This document shows, one piece after another, positions 50,935 to 60,691 of a stretch of DNA of 64,000 bases. How positions within the stretch are numbered: position 1 is the first letter of the stretch; every line of letters begins with the position of its first letter. The position numbers were made by a program, and so were the translations under genes. The notes beneath the pieces were generated by a model. The model had not been told where the DNA came from and made no database searches. It was given only the letters and a program-made list of their open reading frames with translations. Source of the stretch: Actinomycetaceae bacterium (GTDB taxonomy: Bacteria; Actinomycetota; Actinomycetes; Actinomycetales; Actinomycetaceae); the NCBI GenBank assembly GCA_030538185.1, contig JAUNUK010000002.1, forward strand, positions 248,001 to 312,000. The letters run 5' to 3'.

Positions 50935-52803
50935 GTGTCACCGATTAGCACTGCAGATGAACGAAAGTCTATAGAGCCGGCCTCAACCGACCCGGCGCAC
51001 ATTCGCAATTTCTGCATCATTGCCCACATTGACCACGGAAAATCTACCCTGGCCGACCGGATGTTGCAGTCAACCGGCGTGGTCGAGGCCAGGGATATGC
51101 GTGCACAGTACCTGGACCGCATGGATATTGAACGCGAACGCGGGATCACGATTAAATCCCAGGCAGTGCGCATGCCCTGGACTGTTGAAGGTAAAGCCTA
51201 CGCCCTCAACATGATTGACACCCCAGGTCACGTCGATTTCAACTATGAAGTTTCACGTTCTTTGGCGGCTTGCGAGGGGGCGTTGTTGCTGGTGGATGCC
51301 GCACAGGGCATTGAGGCCCAAACGCTGGCGAACCTGTACCTGGCGATGGAACATGACCTGACCATCATCCCTGTGCTCAATAAGATTGACCTGCCTGCCG
51401 CCCTGCCAGATAAGCAGGCCGAGGAACTGGCGGGGCTCATTGGCTGTAAGCCAGAAGATTGCCACCGGGTCTCGGGCAAAACGGGTGAAGGCGTTGAACA
51501 CCTGCTGGACACGATTGTCTCTCAGGTGCCTGCCCCCGTGGGGGATGAAAAAGGCCAGGCCCGCGCCATGATCTTTGACTCCGTCTATGACACCTATCGA
51601 GGTGTTGTCACCTATGTGCGTGTGGTTGACGGAGAACTTCGCCCTCGGCAAAAGATATTGATGATGTCGACCGGTTCCACCCATGAACTGTTGGAAATAG
51701 GCGTTATCTCGCCTGAACCCACGCCATCGGAAGGCTTGGGGGTCGGCGAAGTCGGCTACCTGATAACCGGGGCGAAGGACGTGCGCCAATCGCGTGTCGG
51801 GGACACCGTGACCTCCGCACAAAAGCCCTCCACACAAGCCCTGGCAGGCTACCGCGACCCGGTGCCCATGGTGTTTTCGGGCCTGTATCCGATCGATGGC
51901 TCGGACTTCCCAGCCTTGCGTGATGCCTTGGACAAGTTGAAGCTGAACGACGCAGCCCTTTCTTTTGAGCCAGAGACCTCGGCTGCCCTGGGCTTTGGGT
52001 TCCGTTGCGGTTTCTTAGGCTTGCTGCACCTGGAAATCGTGCGCGAACGCCTAGAGCGAGAATTCGACCTGGACCTGATTTCCACAGCACCCAACGTCAT
52101 CTACCAGGTCACCATGGAAGACGGAACCGAGGTCACGGTCACCAACCCCTCTGAATACCCGGGTGGCAAGCTTCGTGACGTGCGCGAACCGATTGTTAAC
52201 GCAACGATTTTGTCGCCCGCAGACTACATTGGCTCGATTATGGAGCTGTGCCAGGGTAGACGCGGAACCCTGAAAGGCATGGACTACCTGTCCGAAGACA
52301 GGGTCGAAATGCACTACATTTTGCCCCTGGCAGAGATCGTTTTCGACTTCTTTGACCAGTTGAAATCGCGGACCAAGGGCTATGCCTCGCTGGACTACGA
52401 CATGGTTGGCGACCAGAGCGCAGACCTGGTGAAGGTCGATATTCTGTTGAACGGTGAGCAGGTCGACGCCTTTAGTTCCATCGTCCACAAGGATGCGGCG
52501 TACTCTTACGGCGTGCTGATGACCGGCAAACTCAAAGACCTGATCCCCAGGCAACAGTTTGAAGTCCCTATCCAGGCGGCGGTCGGATCCAGGATTATTG
52601 CGCGCGAAACCATTCGTGCCCTGCGTAAAGATATGTTGGCCAAGTGTTATGGTGGCGACATTTCGCGTAAACGTAAACTGCTAGAAAAGCAGAAAGCTGG
52701 CAAGAAACGCATGAAGTCCATCGGGCGCGTCGAGGTCCCGCAAGAAGCCTTTATCGCGGCATTGACCTCAGACGCCCCCACAGGCAAGGAGAAAAAGAAA
52801 TGA
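50935..52803 (+). CDS. lepA: Elongation factor 4 (LepA)
   Basis: 622 residues. Translational GTPase with [13 protein letters not shown] (G1), DTPGHVDF (G3) and NKIDLP (G4), then EF4-specific C-terminal domain ending [19 protein letters not shown]. It acts on stalled or initiating ribosomes. GTG start. The stop overlaps the next small gene (ATGA), beginning a compact lepA - small Cys protein - trmB - hemW cluster. Confidence 0.96.
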   Translation: MSPISTADERKSIEPASTDPAHIRNFCIIAHIDHGKSTLADRMLQSTGVVEARDMRAQYLDRMDIERERGITIKSQAVRMPWTVEGKAYALNMIDTPGHVDFNYEVSRSLAACEGALLLVDAAQGIEAQTLANLYLAMEHDLTIIPVLNKIDLPAALPDKQAEELAGLIGCKPEDCHRVSGKTGEGVEHLLDTIVSQVPAPVGDEKGQARAMIFDSVYDTYRGVVTYVRVVDGELRPRQKILMMSTGSTHELLEIGVISPEPTPSEGLGVGEVGYLITGAKDVRQSRVGDTVTSAQKPSTQALAGYRDPVPMVFSGLYPIDGSDFPALRDALDKLKLNDAALSFEPETSAALGFGFRCGFLGLLHLEIVRERLEREFDLDLISTAPNVIYQVTMEDGTEVTVTNPSEYPGGKLRDVREPIVNATILSPADYIGSIMELCQGRRGTLKGMDYLSEDRVEMHYILPLAEIVFDFFDQLKSRTKGYASLDYDMVGDQSADLVKVDILLNGEQVDAFSSIVHKDAAYSYGVLMTGKLKDLIPRQQFEVPIQAAVGSRIIARETIRALRKDMLAKCYGGDISRKRKLLEKQKAGKKRMKSIGRVEVPQEAFIAALTSDAPTGKEKKK

Positions 52804-53021
52804 CCACTGATTCGGTTTCAACAAACATTTCCGAGGGCGGCTCGCTGGGGGCTGCCTTGGCAGACGCGAAGCCGGTTGAAGACATTGTTGGCATCGATGC
52901 CGAAGCTCGTACCGGTTTTGCACTGGTCACAAAAGGCAAGCCCGGTAAGGCCGCCATGGGCGGTTGCGGTTGTGGCGGATGCGGCTGCGGCGGCAAAGAT
53001 GCAGCTAAGGAAGGGAACTGA
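52800..53021 (+). CDS. Small protein with C-terminal CxCxxCxC motif (73 aa)
   Basis: The start overlaps the lepA stop. 73 residues: N-terminal Ser/Thr-rich segment, an acidic middle ([21 protein letters not shown]) and a Gly/Cys tail [14 protein letters not shown], with four Cys in CxCxxCxC spacing at about residues 56-63. The tail could bind metal or an Fe-S cluster; I do not recognise the family. ISEGG at residues 10-14 comes from an exact 15-base motif copy (52826-52840), which means the N terminus tolerates this sequence. Position before trmB and hemW suggests co-expression. Confidence 0.7.
   Translation: MTTDSVSTNISEGGSLGAALADAKPVEDIVGIDAEARTGFALVTKGKPGKAAMGGCGCGGCGCGGKDAAKEGN
52826..52840 (+). 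repeat. Dispersed uptake-like motif, exact 15/15
   Basis: Within the small Cys-rich protein gene, immediately after lepA. Confidence 0.8.
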
Positions 53022-53060
53022 GACGCTGTCTTGGTTGCTTATTGATGACACTCGTAGGGT

Positions 53061-53984
53061 TTGGACGCTGACGTGGTAGACGAGGAAACAGAGCGCTCGG
53101 ACCCGGCAAAGACGGACACTGCAGAGGGTTCTCCTGCGGGCCAGGATTTGCGCGAGTTTTTCTCTCGCACCAGGTCCTTCATTCGGCGCGGGGAACGCAT
53201 GGGACCGTCCTTGCAGCGCACCTGGGATAACCACCGTGACGAGTACTTGGTGAAGGTCGCGCGCGGCTCTGGTCACACCACGGTTGACCTGGACGCACGT
53301 GTGGAACCTGCCGAGATATTCGCGCAGCCCGCCCCGCTGGTGGTTGAGGTCGGTTGTGGCACGGGCACACAGATTGTCCACGCTGCCAGCACCCACCCGC
53401 AGACGAATTTCTTGGGCTTCGAGGTGTGGATTCCGGGCCTTGCCAAAACCGTGAGTGGTGCAGTCCAGGCAGGCGGTCTGCCGAACCTGCGTTTGCTGGA
53501 TTTCGACGCCCAACAGGCCGCGCCCGTGTTACTGCCCGCCGGGTGCGTTGATGAGGTCTGGACTTTCTTCCCCGACCCCTGGCCCAAGGCGCGCCACAAG
53601 AAACGCCGCCTGGTCTCACCTGGGTTTGCTACCAAGGTGGTCCGCCTGTTGAAACCCGGTGGTCTGTGGCGTTTGGCAACCGACTGGGACGACTACGCCT
53701 ACCAGATCCGTGACGTGATTGAATCCACGCCGGGTTTGGCGAACCTGCATGTCGAGCAGCGCCCCGAAGAGGATGACCCCGCAGGTGGAACGCACGGGGG
53801 CTTTGCCCCGCGCTGGGAGGGACGCACCCTCACAGTGTTTGAACGCAGAGCTTTGAGAGATGGTCGGATCGTCCACGATGTCACAGCCCAAAAAATTCCC
53901 GAGGGCGAACCGCTAGATAATGCGGTGCTTGGACAGGGCGTTGCGGAGATGCACGAGAGCGCGGACCTGGACGGCTTGAGCTAG
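53061..53984 (+). CDS. trmB: tRNA (guanine-N7-)-methyltransferase
   Basis: 307 residues. SAM-binding VVEVGCGTGTQIVHAAS, and the TrmB hallmark FFPDPWPKARHKKRRL. Forms m7G46 in tRNA. The TTG at 53061 gives the longest product; GTG 53073 is possible. N-terminal 90 residues are an acidic extension plus a segment before the core. The stop overlaps the hemW start by one base (TAGTG). A motif core copy near the C terminus (53899-53906) encodes PEGE. Confidence 0.93.
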   Translation: MDADVVDEETERSDPAKTDTAEGSPAGQDLREFFSRTRSFIRRGERMGPSLQRTWDNHRDEYLVKVARGSGHTTVDLDARVEPAEIFAQPAPLVVEVGCGTGTQIVHAASTHPQTNFLGFEVWIPGLAKTVSGAVQAGGLPNLRLLDFDAQQAAPVLLPAGCVDEVWTFFPDPWPKARHKKRRLVSPGFATKVVRLLKPGGLWRLATDWDDYAYQIRDVIESTPGLANLHVEQRPEEDDPAGGTHGGFAPRWEGRTLTVFERRALRDGRIVHDVTAQKIPEGEPLDNAVLGQGVAEMHESADLDGLS

Positions 53985-55150
53985 TGCTGAGCCTTTATGT
54001 CCACATTCCTTTCTGTGCAGTGCGCTGCGGGTACTGCGACTTCAACACCTATGTTGCCCATAGCTTCGGGCCAGGTGCGGGACATGAGGATTTCGCTGAG
54101 TCTATCGCCGCAGAGGCGAAGCTGGCTGCTGCCGCATTATCTAAGGATTCGCCCTCGGCAATAAAACCGAAGGTGGCAACGGTCTTCTTTGGGGGAGGCA
54201 CCCCAACCTTGCTTGGCCCAAGGCAACTGGGGCGGATGCTGGAATCTTTGCGCGAAAACTTTGACCTGGTGCCCGGATGTGAAATAACGACCGAGGCGAA
54301 CCCAGATTCGGTGAAGGCGGGGGACGTTGCGGCGTACGCGGCGGCGGGGTTTACCCGCATGTCTATTGGGATGCAGTCAGCTGTTCCTCACGTATTGCAG
54401 ACCCTGGAACGCACGCATAACCCTGCAAATGTCGAAGCGCTGGTTGCGCAGGCCAAGGCGGCAGGGATGCAGGTATCTTTGGATTTGATTTACGGGACGC
54501 CGGGGGAGTCCCTCTCCGATTGGCGTGCTTCTTTGGAGGCCGCGATCGTGCTTGAGCCTGACCACGTTTCCGCCTACGCCTTGGTGATTGAACCGGGGAC
54601 CAAAATGGGTGCCTATCTGGCGCGTGGGCTGATTGCCCCGGTTGACCCTGATGATGAGGCCGCCAAGTATGAACTGGCCGATGCCATGTTGGGTGAGGCA
54701 GGGTATCACTGGTATGAGATCTCCAACTGGGCTAGGCCGCTTGCGGGAACTGATGGGACTGATGGTGAGCTGGCGCGCTGTCGACACAATATGGCCTATT
54801 GGAAGTCTTACGAATGGTGGGGCTTGGGACCAGGCGCGCACTCTTTTGTGGGGGGCAAGCGTTGGTGGAATGTGAAGCATCCCTTGACCTACGCGCAGCG
54901 TGTTTTGGCTGGCGTGAGCCCTATAGCGGACTCGGAAGATATTGATGAAGACACGGCGGCTTTTGAGCGCTTGATGTTAGAGATCCGTTTGCGTGAGGGT
55001 GTTCTCATTGCGGACCAGGCAAGGTTGAAAGACCTGGTTGACCGCGGTTTAGCGCAGCCCGATATGGCGGTTGAGGGCAGGCTTCAACTGAGTTTACGAG
55101 GACGCCTCCTCGCCGACATGGTCACCCAAGAGCTTTTGGGAAACGCCTGA
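53984..55150 (+). CDS. hemW: HemW, radical-SAM heme chaperone
   Basis: 388 residues. Radical SAM 4Fe-4S motif CAVRCGYC near residue 11, followed by FFGGGTPTLL and the HemW C-terminal region. Formerly annotated as oxygen-independent coproporphyrinogen III oxidase; HemW proteins with the CxxxCxxC signature alone act in heme trafficking. Last gene of the lepA cluster. A motif core copy at 54151 encodes DSPSA. Confidence 0.9.
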   Translation: MLSLYVHIPFCAVRCGYCDFNTYVAHSFGPGAGHEDFAESIAAEAKLAAAALSKDSPSAIKPKVATVFFGGGTPTLLGPRQLGRMLESLRENFDLVPGCEITTEANPDSVKAGDVAAYAAAGFTRMSIGMQSAVPHVLQTLERTHNPANVEALVAQAKAAGMQVSLDLIYGTPGESLSDWRASLEAAIVLEPDHVSAYALVIEPGTKMGAYLARGLIAPVDPDDEAAKYELADAMLGEAGYHWYEISNWARPLAGTDGTDGELARCRHNMAYWKSYEWWGLGPGAHSFVGGKRWWNVKHPLTYAQRVLAGVSPIADSEDIDEDTAAFERLMLEIRLREGVLIADQARLKDLVDRGLAQPDMAVEGRLQLSLRGRLLADMVTQELLGNA

Positions 55151-55237
55151 AGACTAGGTGTCGCGATTGGTGCAGTGTGGGCAGGACGCACCGCCCCTAA
55201 TGACCGTAAATGGCACCTGTTTGTTGGCAAAAACCCT

Positions 55238-55269
55238 GGAGCCGGGGATCTTCCCGAATCCCCGGCTCC
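55238..55269 (+). terminator. Terminator after hemW
   Basis: 12-bp perfect stem GGAGCCGGGGAT/ATCCCCGGCTCC with an 8-nt loop. Probably bidirectional. Confidence 0.8.
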
Positions 55270-55277
55270 ACATTATT

Positions 55278-55297
55278 CAGCCCTCCCGCGAGGGCTG
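55278..55297 (-). terminator. Hairpin after the large CWB2 gene
   Basis: CAGCCCTC/GAGGGCTG, 4-nt loop, directly 3' of the minus-strand 1444-aa gene. Confidence 0.6.
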
Positions 55298-55311
55298 ACG
55301 TTGGGTTTCTA

Positions 55312-58300
55312 TTATGAAGTTGAGGGCCTGGGCGTGGGAGTCGTAGGAATCCCGGTTGCCGCCGTGCCAATGGTGGTTCCTGGGACACCACTATTGAGCG
55401 GTGTGTTGAGAACCTTGGTCACCCAGTCCAGGAAGGCTGCGGGGTCCTTTTTGGCCAGTTCCGCCAAGGCGTCCTTAGCCTCGCCTTGAACCTGTTTCGC
55501 GGCCTCGGCTTCCAGCCTTGCCAGTTCTGCCTTGCTTGCGAGGGTTCCGTCAACCAGGGTGATGTTGTCAAGCTTTGCCCCGTTGACCAGTTCGGCAACC
55601 TTGCGGCTGACGGCCTTTTCGCCACCGACGACGATGGTGCGGTCAGCCCCATGCCTGCGCAGTGCCTGTTCGGAATAGCTTGGCAGGGTATTGGTCTGGG
55701 TCAAGACGATGGTTCCGTTGATATTCGCAGCCAAGGCCCCGCCCGAGAGGGCATCGGGGAAGTTCTCTCCTGAAACGAGCACCGCCGAAGTGGTGCCTGG
55801 AACAGTGGCTGCCAGTTTGGCTGCGGTTTCGTAACGGTCTACGCCCACAACCTGATTGCGCACAACGGACATATTATTGGGCAGCGGCACGGTATTCATG
55901 GCCGTAGCTGCAGGTCCACCCACCGCAGTCAGGTTCATGGGGTGCGTGGAGCCCAACTCTGTCAGGTAACTCTGGATTGACCAGGGCACTTGGTTTCCGC
56001 TGGTCAACAGGGTTATACCTCGTTGACGCCCGGCTGCTGCCCCGGATGCCAAAGCATCTGGGAAGCCAATGCCGTCAGCCAAGTAGACATTGACGTTTTG
56101 TCCAGCCTGGCCTCCAGGGACCAATTCCATGGTGCGGCGAGCCACCTTCACAGAGGTCTCAAAGCGGTCTGCCCCAGCGATCTGGCTAATGTTGTATCCG
56201 GCCTCGGTCAGTTCAAACCTGTCATAGGGGCTGAGCTGTACTTTTCCGCCGACCAGGATGACGTGTTTCTTCTTGGCCACCTTGAGCTGTTCGACGATGG
56301 CCGGTTCTAAACCAGTGGACCAGGTGGTCAAGAGTATGGGTGCACGCAGGGCTGCTGCCAAAGGAGTGGCAGACAGGCCGTCGGCTGCGACATTGCCGTC
56401 GACAATAATGACGGAATCCCCAGAGAAGCCTCCGGCTTTCCAAGCGGCAATCGAGGTCAGAACGCGGTTATCACCTTCCACGCGCTGCGTATTGGCAGAC
56501 AGGGCTTTGGCTAGACGCTTAGCGTCGGCCTCTTGGGCCTTCTTGACTTCTTCAGCCTTCTTCTTGGCGTCAGCTTCAGCCTTCTTCTTGTCTGCTTCGG
56601 CCTTCTTTGCGGCCTCTTCCGCAGCCTTCTTTTCAGCCTCCGCCTTCTTCTTGGCTTCCTCTTCGGCCTTCTTCTGCTCGTCGGGGGTCAAGGGTTTGCT
56701 TCCACCCTTGGTGACATTCTCTACCTGCTTGAAGAGCTCTTGAATCTTGTCTTCATTGGCGCGAGCAGTCGTAATAGACGTCATGGCATCCGAGAGAGCC
56801 TGTCCGGCCTTATCTGCCAGGAGGACTGCATCATCAGTCGTCTTGACGACAGCAATTTCCGTCAGATAGCCATTGAGCTTATCCAGGGCCTGGTTAATCG
56901 AGGTGTAGGCGTCCTTGTTTTGGCGTGCGTAAGAGGCGGCCTCGCCCTTAATGTTTTGCACCAAGTACTTCAGCGACTGAGGCACCGCATCCACCTGCTT
57001 GCCCAACATAACCGTATTGAACTGGTCAGCAGCGTTGATCTGCAGGATCTCGTCCTTCAGTTTCTTGACCTGTTCCATGGCGTCTTTGACGCGCTTGGTC
57101 TGCTTGTCAATATCGGGCTGGTACTTGTATCCACGGTCCTTCAAAAGGTCAGAGATGGCAACCAGGGTATTGGCTTCATGTTGGGCCTCTAAGAACAGGG
57201 GAATCATGGGCTGCATGAGCTTGTGATAGTAGGCAGCATCATGCTCAGGCTTGAAATTGACCTTGTAGTTTTCCTCTTTGGCAGGATCGTTACTCTCTTT
57301 GGTTTCTTCCTTCAGATCAGCAATTTGCTTATCGAGGGCGGTCATTTGTTGCTCTAGCCGCAGCTTTTCAGCTGTGGCAGCAGCAATCTGTGCGTCGGTG
57401 GGTGCAGGATTGGTCTGCGCTAAAATCGCAGTTTGTGCATCAATGGATGCCTGGAGATTTGGTTTCGTCACCTTGACTAGATTATCTAGCTGCTTTTCTT
57501 TGGCAGTGAAAGCGCTCTTAGCCTGCAGGTACTTATTCAAGGTTGTCTTGTACTCAGAATCCCACTTGTCCTGGGCGTCCTTGAGGTTCTTTTCGGCCTC
57601 GGCAATGGTTGTATTGAGTGAGCCATTGGCTGAGTTCAGGTAATCCTTGAGGCGGTCGCGTTTCTCAACGTCGGACTTGGCCTTGTCCAGATTGGCCTGG
57701 GCCTTCTTCAGGGCTTCCTCCCCATCTTCCCTTTCAAACTGCGCATTACGTGCAGCGTTCTTCAGTTTGGTTTCATCGGCTTCGTTCTGAGTTGCCGTTT
57801 TATTTGGGTCCCTGGTCCAGGCTTTGAGTTCAGCTTTAGCCTCGAGTTCTGCCTTTCTGAGCTTATCGAGGGTATTGGTGGCGGCCTCGACTAGGTTAGT
57901 TTGCTCGACCAGCTTCTGATCTAAGAGTTTTGAAGAAGCATCGAAATCTTTGAGGGCCTTGTCTGCCAGGTTGCGGATCATCCCCAAAGAAACAGGTTTA
58001 TCCATGGCATCGTACTTATCGCCCTTGTAATCGGAGAGGTCACTGCCCGACGCACAGGTCGTGGGGATCTTATAGGCCGTTGTTTTTTCCAGCTCTACCT
58101 CTTGTTTTGTGGTCCCCGGGATCGGCTCTCTGCCAGTGTCGGCATCAACTTTGCCGCCAATGTCGTAGGTGGAACCTTCCGGTGTTGTCGCGCATACGAT
58201 GGCCTGTAGCCACTCAAGTTCATTGAGTGCTGCACTCTTCGTTATCTTGCCGTCTTTGTCCTTGGTGTCAGTCATCTGTGAGATAACAGCAGCCTCGCCA

Positions 58301-59646
58301 GTGGGGCCATCTCCAAAGAGGAAGCTATTGAGTTTCGGTTCGGCGGCATCCAGGTAGATGCCCTTATTGATGTAGATACCTGCCAGGGTTCCATTCTTCA
58401 CCAAGGGAGCGCCCCGATCATCAGGAGAGAAGCCCTTGTCATCAACGGTGAAGCCCTTTTGGACGTCTTTATTGTCGATGGAACCAATTTCTTTGGTGAA
58501 GTCCTGTGGCGTCTTAGTGAAGTCATCCCATCCGCCAGGTGTGGCCATGACATCAGTGCCAGAGGCGTTAACCAGGTGGTTCATCTTCACATCGGCATCG
58601 CGTGAACCCAAGGTCGGGGTCCCCGCGGTTTCTTTCCATCCCCACTGGGTGATCTTGTCAGCAATGGTGACCATTCCGGTGGGTTTTTTCAAAGGGGTAA
58701 TGCCAGTGACAGGTCGGTCCAAGCGCAGCAGCACCAGTTGGGCTTCGTACTTGGGCTTAATGCTTACGCCCCAGTAGACCTTGGCCGAACCAGGCATAGA
58801 AGAAGTCCCGAAAGTCACGCGAGGTGTTCCCTCAGAGATTAACCCCGTCACGACCTTCGTATTGCCCTTGCGGTCATCAGTACGAATAACGCCTTGGTAT
58901 GGATCCTTAGAGCCTGTGACACAAGCGCGAGAGGTCACAATCGTGCGGTTGTCAATGAGTGTTCCCGAGCACACATCCACAACAGTCTGATTAACTTGAG
59001 CCTCACCTGAACAAATGGTGCCTTCCTTAACAACCGTGCCCGCTGCAACGGTGGTGTTTGTAGGACACTTCCAAGTGCCGGCTACGGCATTATCGTTTTG
59101 AATAGGCTTTGCAGTGGTCTCGGGTGTGGCCCGACATTTGCTGGTAGCAGTGATCGTGCTATCTGTAGTTGAGGTGCCTGGTGGACACACAAAGGGGCCA
59201 TCGATAGCAGGCGTTTCAACCGTTTCGTCGTCCTCTTTATAACACTTTAGATTCGAAGCATTAAGGGTGGTCTTAGGTTTATAGCCGGGGGGACACACAT
59301 ACCGCGGTTCTTGTTTGGGAGAGACGTCTTCTCCAGAAGCCTCACACACCGTGGCAGAAACAATTGTCGTAACACCTGTAGGTTTCTTATATCCGGGCGG
59401 ACAAGACCAGGTAGCTGGCGTGCCACCTTCTTGGACAGCCAGGGCGGTGATCTCGCCTTGATAGGACTGGAACTTAGGTATCTCAACGCGGGCAACGAAG
59501 TTGCCGGCGGAGCCTGTGGCATCCGTAATATCGCTAAGGGCGTGTGCCGGGATGCTACCGGCGAAGACTAGTGCAGCGGCAGATATAAAGACTGCCAGCC
59601 TTGCAAGGCCCTTCCTTGCCTTTGATTCGTGGCTGCGGGTTTCCAC
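55312..59646 (-). CDS. Giant secreted CWB2 protein with inactive trypsin-like domain and coiled coil
   Basis: 1444 residues from GTG at 59646 (AGGAGGT upstream). Order: signal peptide (1-36); first trypsin-fold strand; four Cys-pair repeats (C82/C101, C118/C135, C154/C171, C194/C212), mostly beginning CPPG; rest of a chymotrypsin fold (CSGTLIDNRTIVTSRACV at 226-243); long coiled coil (about 560-1000); Lys/Ala/Glu tract; three CWB2 repeats (from about 1110); short tail. The catalytic triad is lost: Ala at the His position (241), Gln for Asp (303), Arg for Ser (411, DDRGAPL). Likely a wall-anchored, rod-like adhesion or binding protein using the protease fold as a scaffold. Confidence 0.8.
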   Translation of the reverse strand: METRSHESKARKGLARLAVFISAAALVFAGSIPAHALSDITDATGSAGNFVARVEIPKFQSYQGEITALAVQEGGTPATWSCPPGYKKPTGVTTIVSATVCEASGEDVSPKQEPRYVCPPGYKPKTTLNASNLKCYKEDDETVETPAIDGPFVCPPGTSTTDSTITATSKCRATPETTAKPIQNDNAVAGTWKCPTNTTVAAGTVVKEGTICSGEAQVNQTVVDVCSGTLIDNRTIVTSRACVTGSKDPYQGVIRTDDRKGNTKVVTGLISEGTPRVTFGTSSMPGSAKVYWGVSIKPKYEAQLVLLRLDRPVTGITPLKKPTGMVTIADKITQWGWKETAGTPTLGSRDADVKMNHLVNASGTDVMATPGGWDDFTKTPQDFTKEIGSIDNKDVQKGFTVDDKGFSPDDRGAPLVKNGTLAGIYINKGIYLDAAEPKLNSFLFGDGPTGEAAVISQMTDTKDKDGKITKSAALNELEWLQAIVCATTPEGSTYDIGGKVDADTGREPIPGTTKQEVELEKTTAYKIPTTCASGSDLSDYKGDKYDAMDKPVSLGMIRNLADKALKDFDASSKLLDQKLVEQTNLVEAATNTLDKLRKAELEAKAELKAWTRDPNKTATQNEADETKLKNAARNAQFEREDGEEALKKAQANLDKAKSDVEKRDRLKDYLNSANGSLNTTIAEAEKNLKDAQDKWDSEYKTTLNKYLQAKSAFTAKEKQLDNLVKVTKPNLQASIDAQTAILAQTNPAPTDAQIAAATAEKLRLEQQMTALDKQIADLKEETKESNDPAKEENYKVNFKPEHDAAYYHKLMQPMIPLFLEAQHEANTLVAISDLLKDRGYKYQPDIDKQTKRVKDAMEQVKKLKDEILQINAADQFNTVMLGKQVDAVPQSLKYLVQNIKGEAASYARQNKDAYTSINQALDKLNGYLTEIAVVKTTDDAVLLADKAGQALSDAMTSITTARANEDKIQELFKQVENVTKGGSKPLTPDEQKKAEEEAKKKAEAEKKAAEEAAKKAEADKKKAEADAKKKAEEVKKAQEADAKRLAKALSANTQRVEGDNRVLTSIAAWKAGGFSGDSVIIVDGNVAADGLSATPLAAALRAPILLTTWSTGLEPAIVEQLKVAKKKHVILVGGKVQLSPYDRFELTEAGYNISQIAGADRFETSVKVARRTMELVPGGQAGQNVNVYLADGIGFPDALASGAAAGRQRGITLLTSGNQVPWSIQSYLTELGSTHPMNLTAVGGPAATAMNTVPLPNNMSVVRNQVVGVDRYETAAKLAATVPGTTSAVLVSGENFPDALSGGALAANINGTIVLTQTNTLPSYSEQALRRHGADRTIVVGGEKAVSRKVAELVNGAKLDNITLVDGTLASKAELARLEAEAAKQVQGEAKDALAELAKKDPAAFLDWVTKVLNTPLNSGVPGTTIGTAATGIPTTPTPRPSTS

Positions 59647-59804
59647 GATTGACCTCCTGTCATTCCATCCATGGAATCTTTTCTAGGCACATGCGGGAAG
59701 TACAGTGCCCTCAGCAGTCTCCGACTGCCTATATGTTCTATCGGCAGACCCCCTGAAATTGTTACGAATTTGGTCCACCCACTCACACGCCGTGGGGCAG
59801 GCTC

Positions 59805-60680
59805 TTAGACAGTTAAGAAGTCTATGAGTTCTTCTACTCGGCCCATGAGGGTCGGTTCAATGTCGCGGTAGGTGTTCACACCAGACAGTATGCGTTTCCA
59901 GGCTAGGCCCAGGTCCTCTTTCGTCTCACATGGCCAGCCCAAAGCGCGACAGGTGCCCACCTTAATATCGACGTCACGAGGCACATCAGGCCAGGCAGTC
60001 ATACCGGGCACCACAACCCCCGGTTTCACAGCCTGCCAAATATCCACAAAAGGATGCCCGACGATCAGCAAAGAATCCAGACCATATCGCCCACGCATCG
60101 CATCAGCCAGCCGCGACTCCTTGGACCCAGGAACCAGATGGTCCAACAAAACGCCTGCCCGTCGTTCAGGTCGTGGCTCAAACTCCGCCAGTACGGCCTC
60201 CAGATGGTCTGCGCCGTCCAGCAACTCGACCGCTATGCCCTCAAGGCCCAGGTCATCGCCCCAGATCTTTTGGACCAAATCCGCGTCGTGTACGCCCTCG
60301 ACCCACAAGCGCGCAGCCTTCGCCACGCGCGCAGCCCCATCCGCGCCGCCCTCGGCAATGAAAGAACCGGAGGCCGAAACCCGTCGGCCCCCGTGGCCCA
60401 ACAAATAACTGTCTGAAACCAAGGAAACGTCGCGACGAAAACCGACCTCTGGCGGCGTCAAAATGACTGGTTTGCCCTCTATCCAAAAGCCTGGCCCCAG
60501 CGGAAAGGAACGCACAGCCCCGTGGCGGTCCTCCAGCTCGACAATGAACATGCCTCCGGATTTTTCGCAGCGTTTTATTGCGCCGACCCAGCCGGTCTCG
60601 ACGTCTTCTACGACCAAACCGGGGTTTGCGGGTGTCTCAACAGGTTCTGGCTCTTGGTTACGATGCGGAGGTAAAAACAC
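59805..60680 (-). CDS. DUF3097 family protein
   Basis: 291 residues from GTG at 60680 (AGGTGA upstream). Conserved actinobacterial protein: TGWVGAIKRCEKSGGMFIVELEDRHG, RLWVEGVHDADLVQKIWGDDL and GHPFVDIWQAVKP. The VEG..D..LV segment recalls TOPRIM-like nucleic-acid proteins, but function is not established. FIAEGG is encoded by a 14/15 motif copy (60346-60360). It lies 11 bases behind the TRAP-like permease gene, so likely in one transcript. Confidence 0.85.
   Translation of the reverse strand: MFLPPHRNQEPEPVETPANPGLVVEDVETGWVGAIKRCEKSGGMFIVELEDRHGAVRSFPLGPGFWIEGKPVILTPPEVGFRRDVSLVSDSYLLGHGGRRVSASGSFIAEGGADGAARVAKAARLWVEGVHDADLVQKIWGDDLGLEGIAVELLDGADHLEAVLAEFEPRPERRAGVLLDHLVPGSKESRLADAMRGRYGLDSLLIVGHPFVDIWQAVKPGVVVPGMTAWPDVPRDVDIKVGTCRALGWPCETKEDLGLAWKRILSGVNTYRDIEPTLMGRVEELIDFLTV
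60346..60360 (-). repeat. Dispersed uptake-like motif, 14/15 match
   Basis: CCGCCCTCGGCAATG inside the DUF3097 gene. Confidence 0.7.
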
Positions 60681-60691
60681 TACTCACCTGG

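Noticed and set aside
58400-59646. Calling the 1444-aa protein an active trypsin-like protease
   Set aside because: His, Asp and Ser of the triad are all replaced, so only the fold is claimed.
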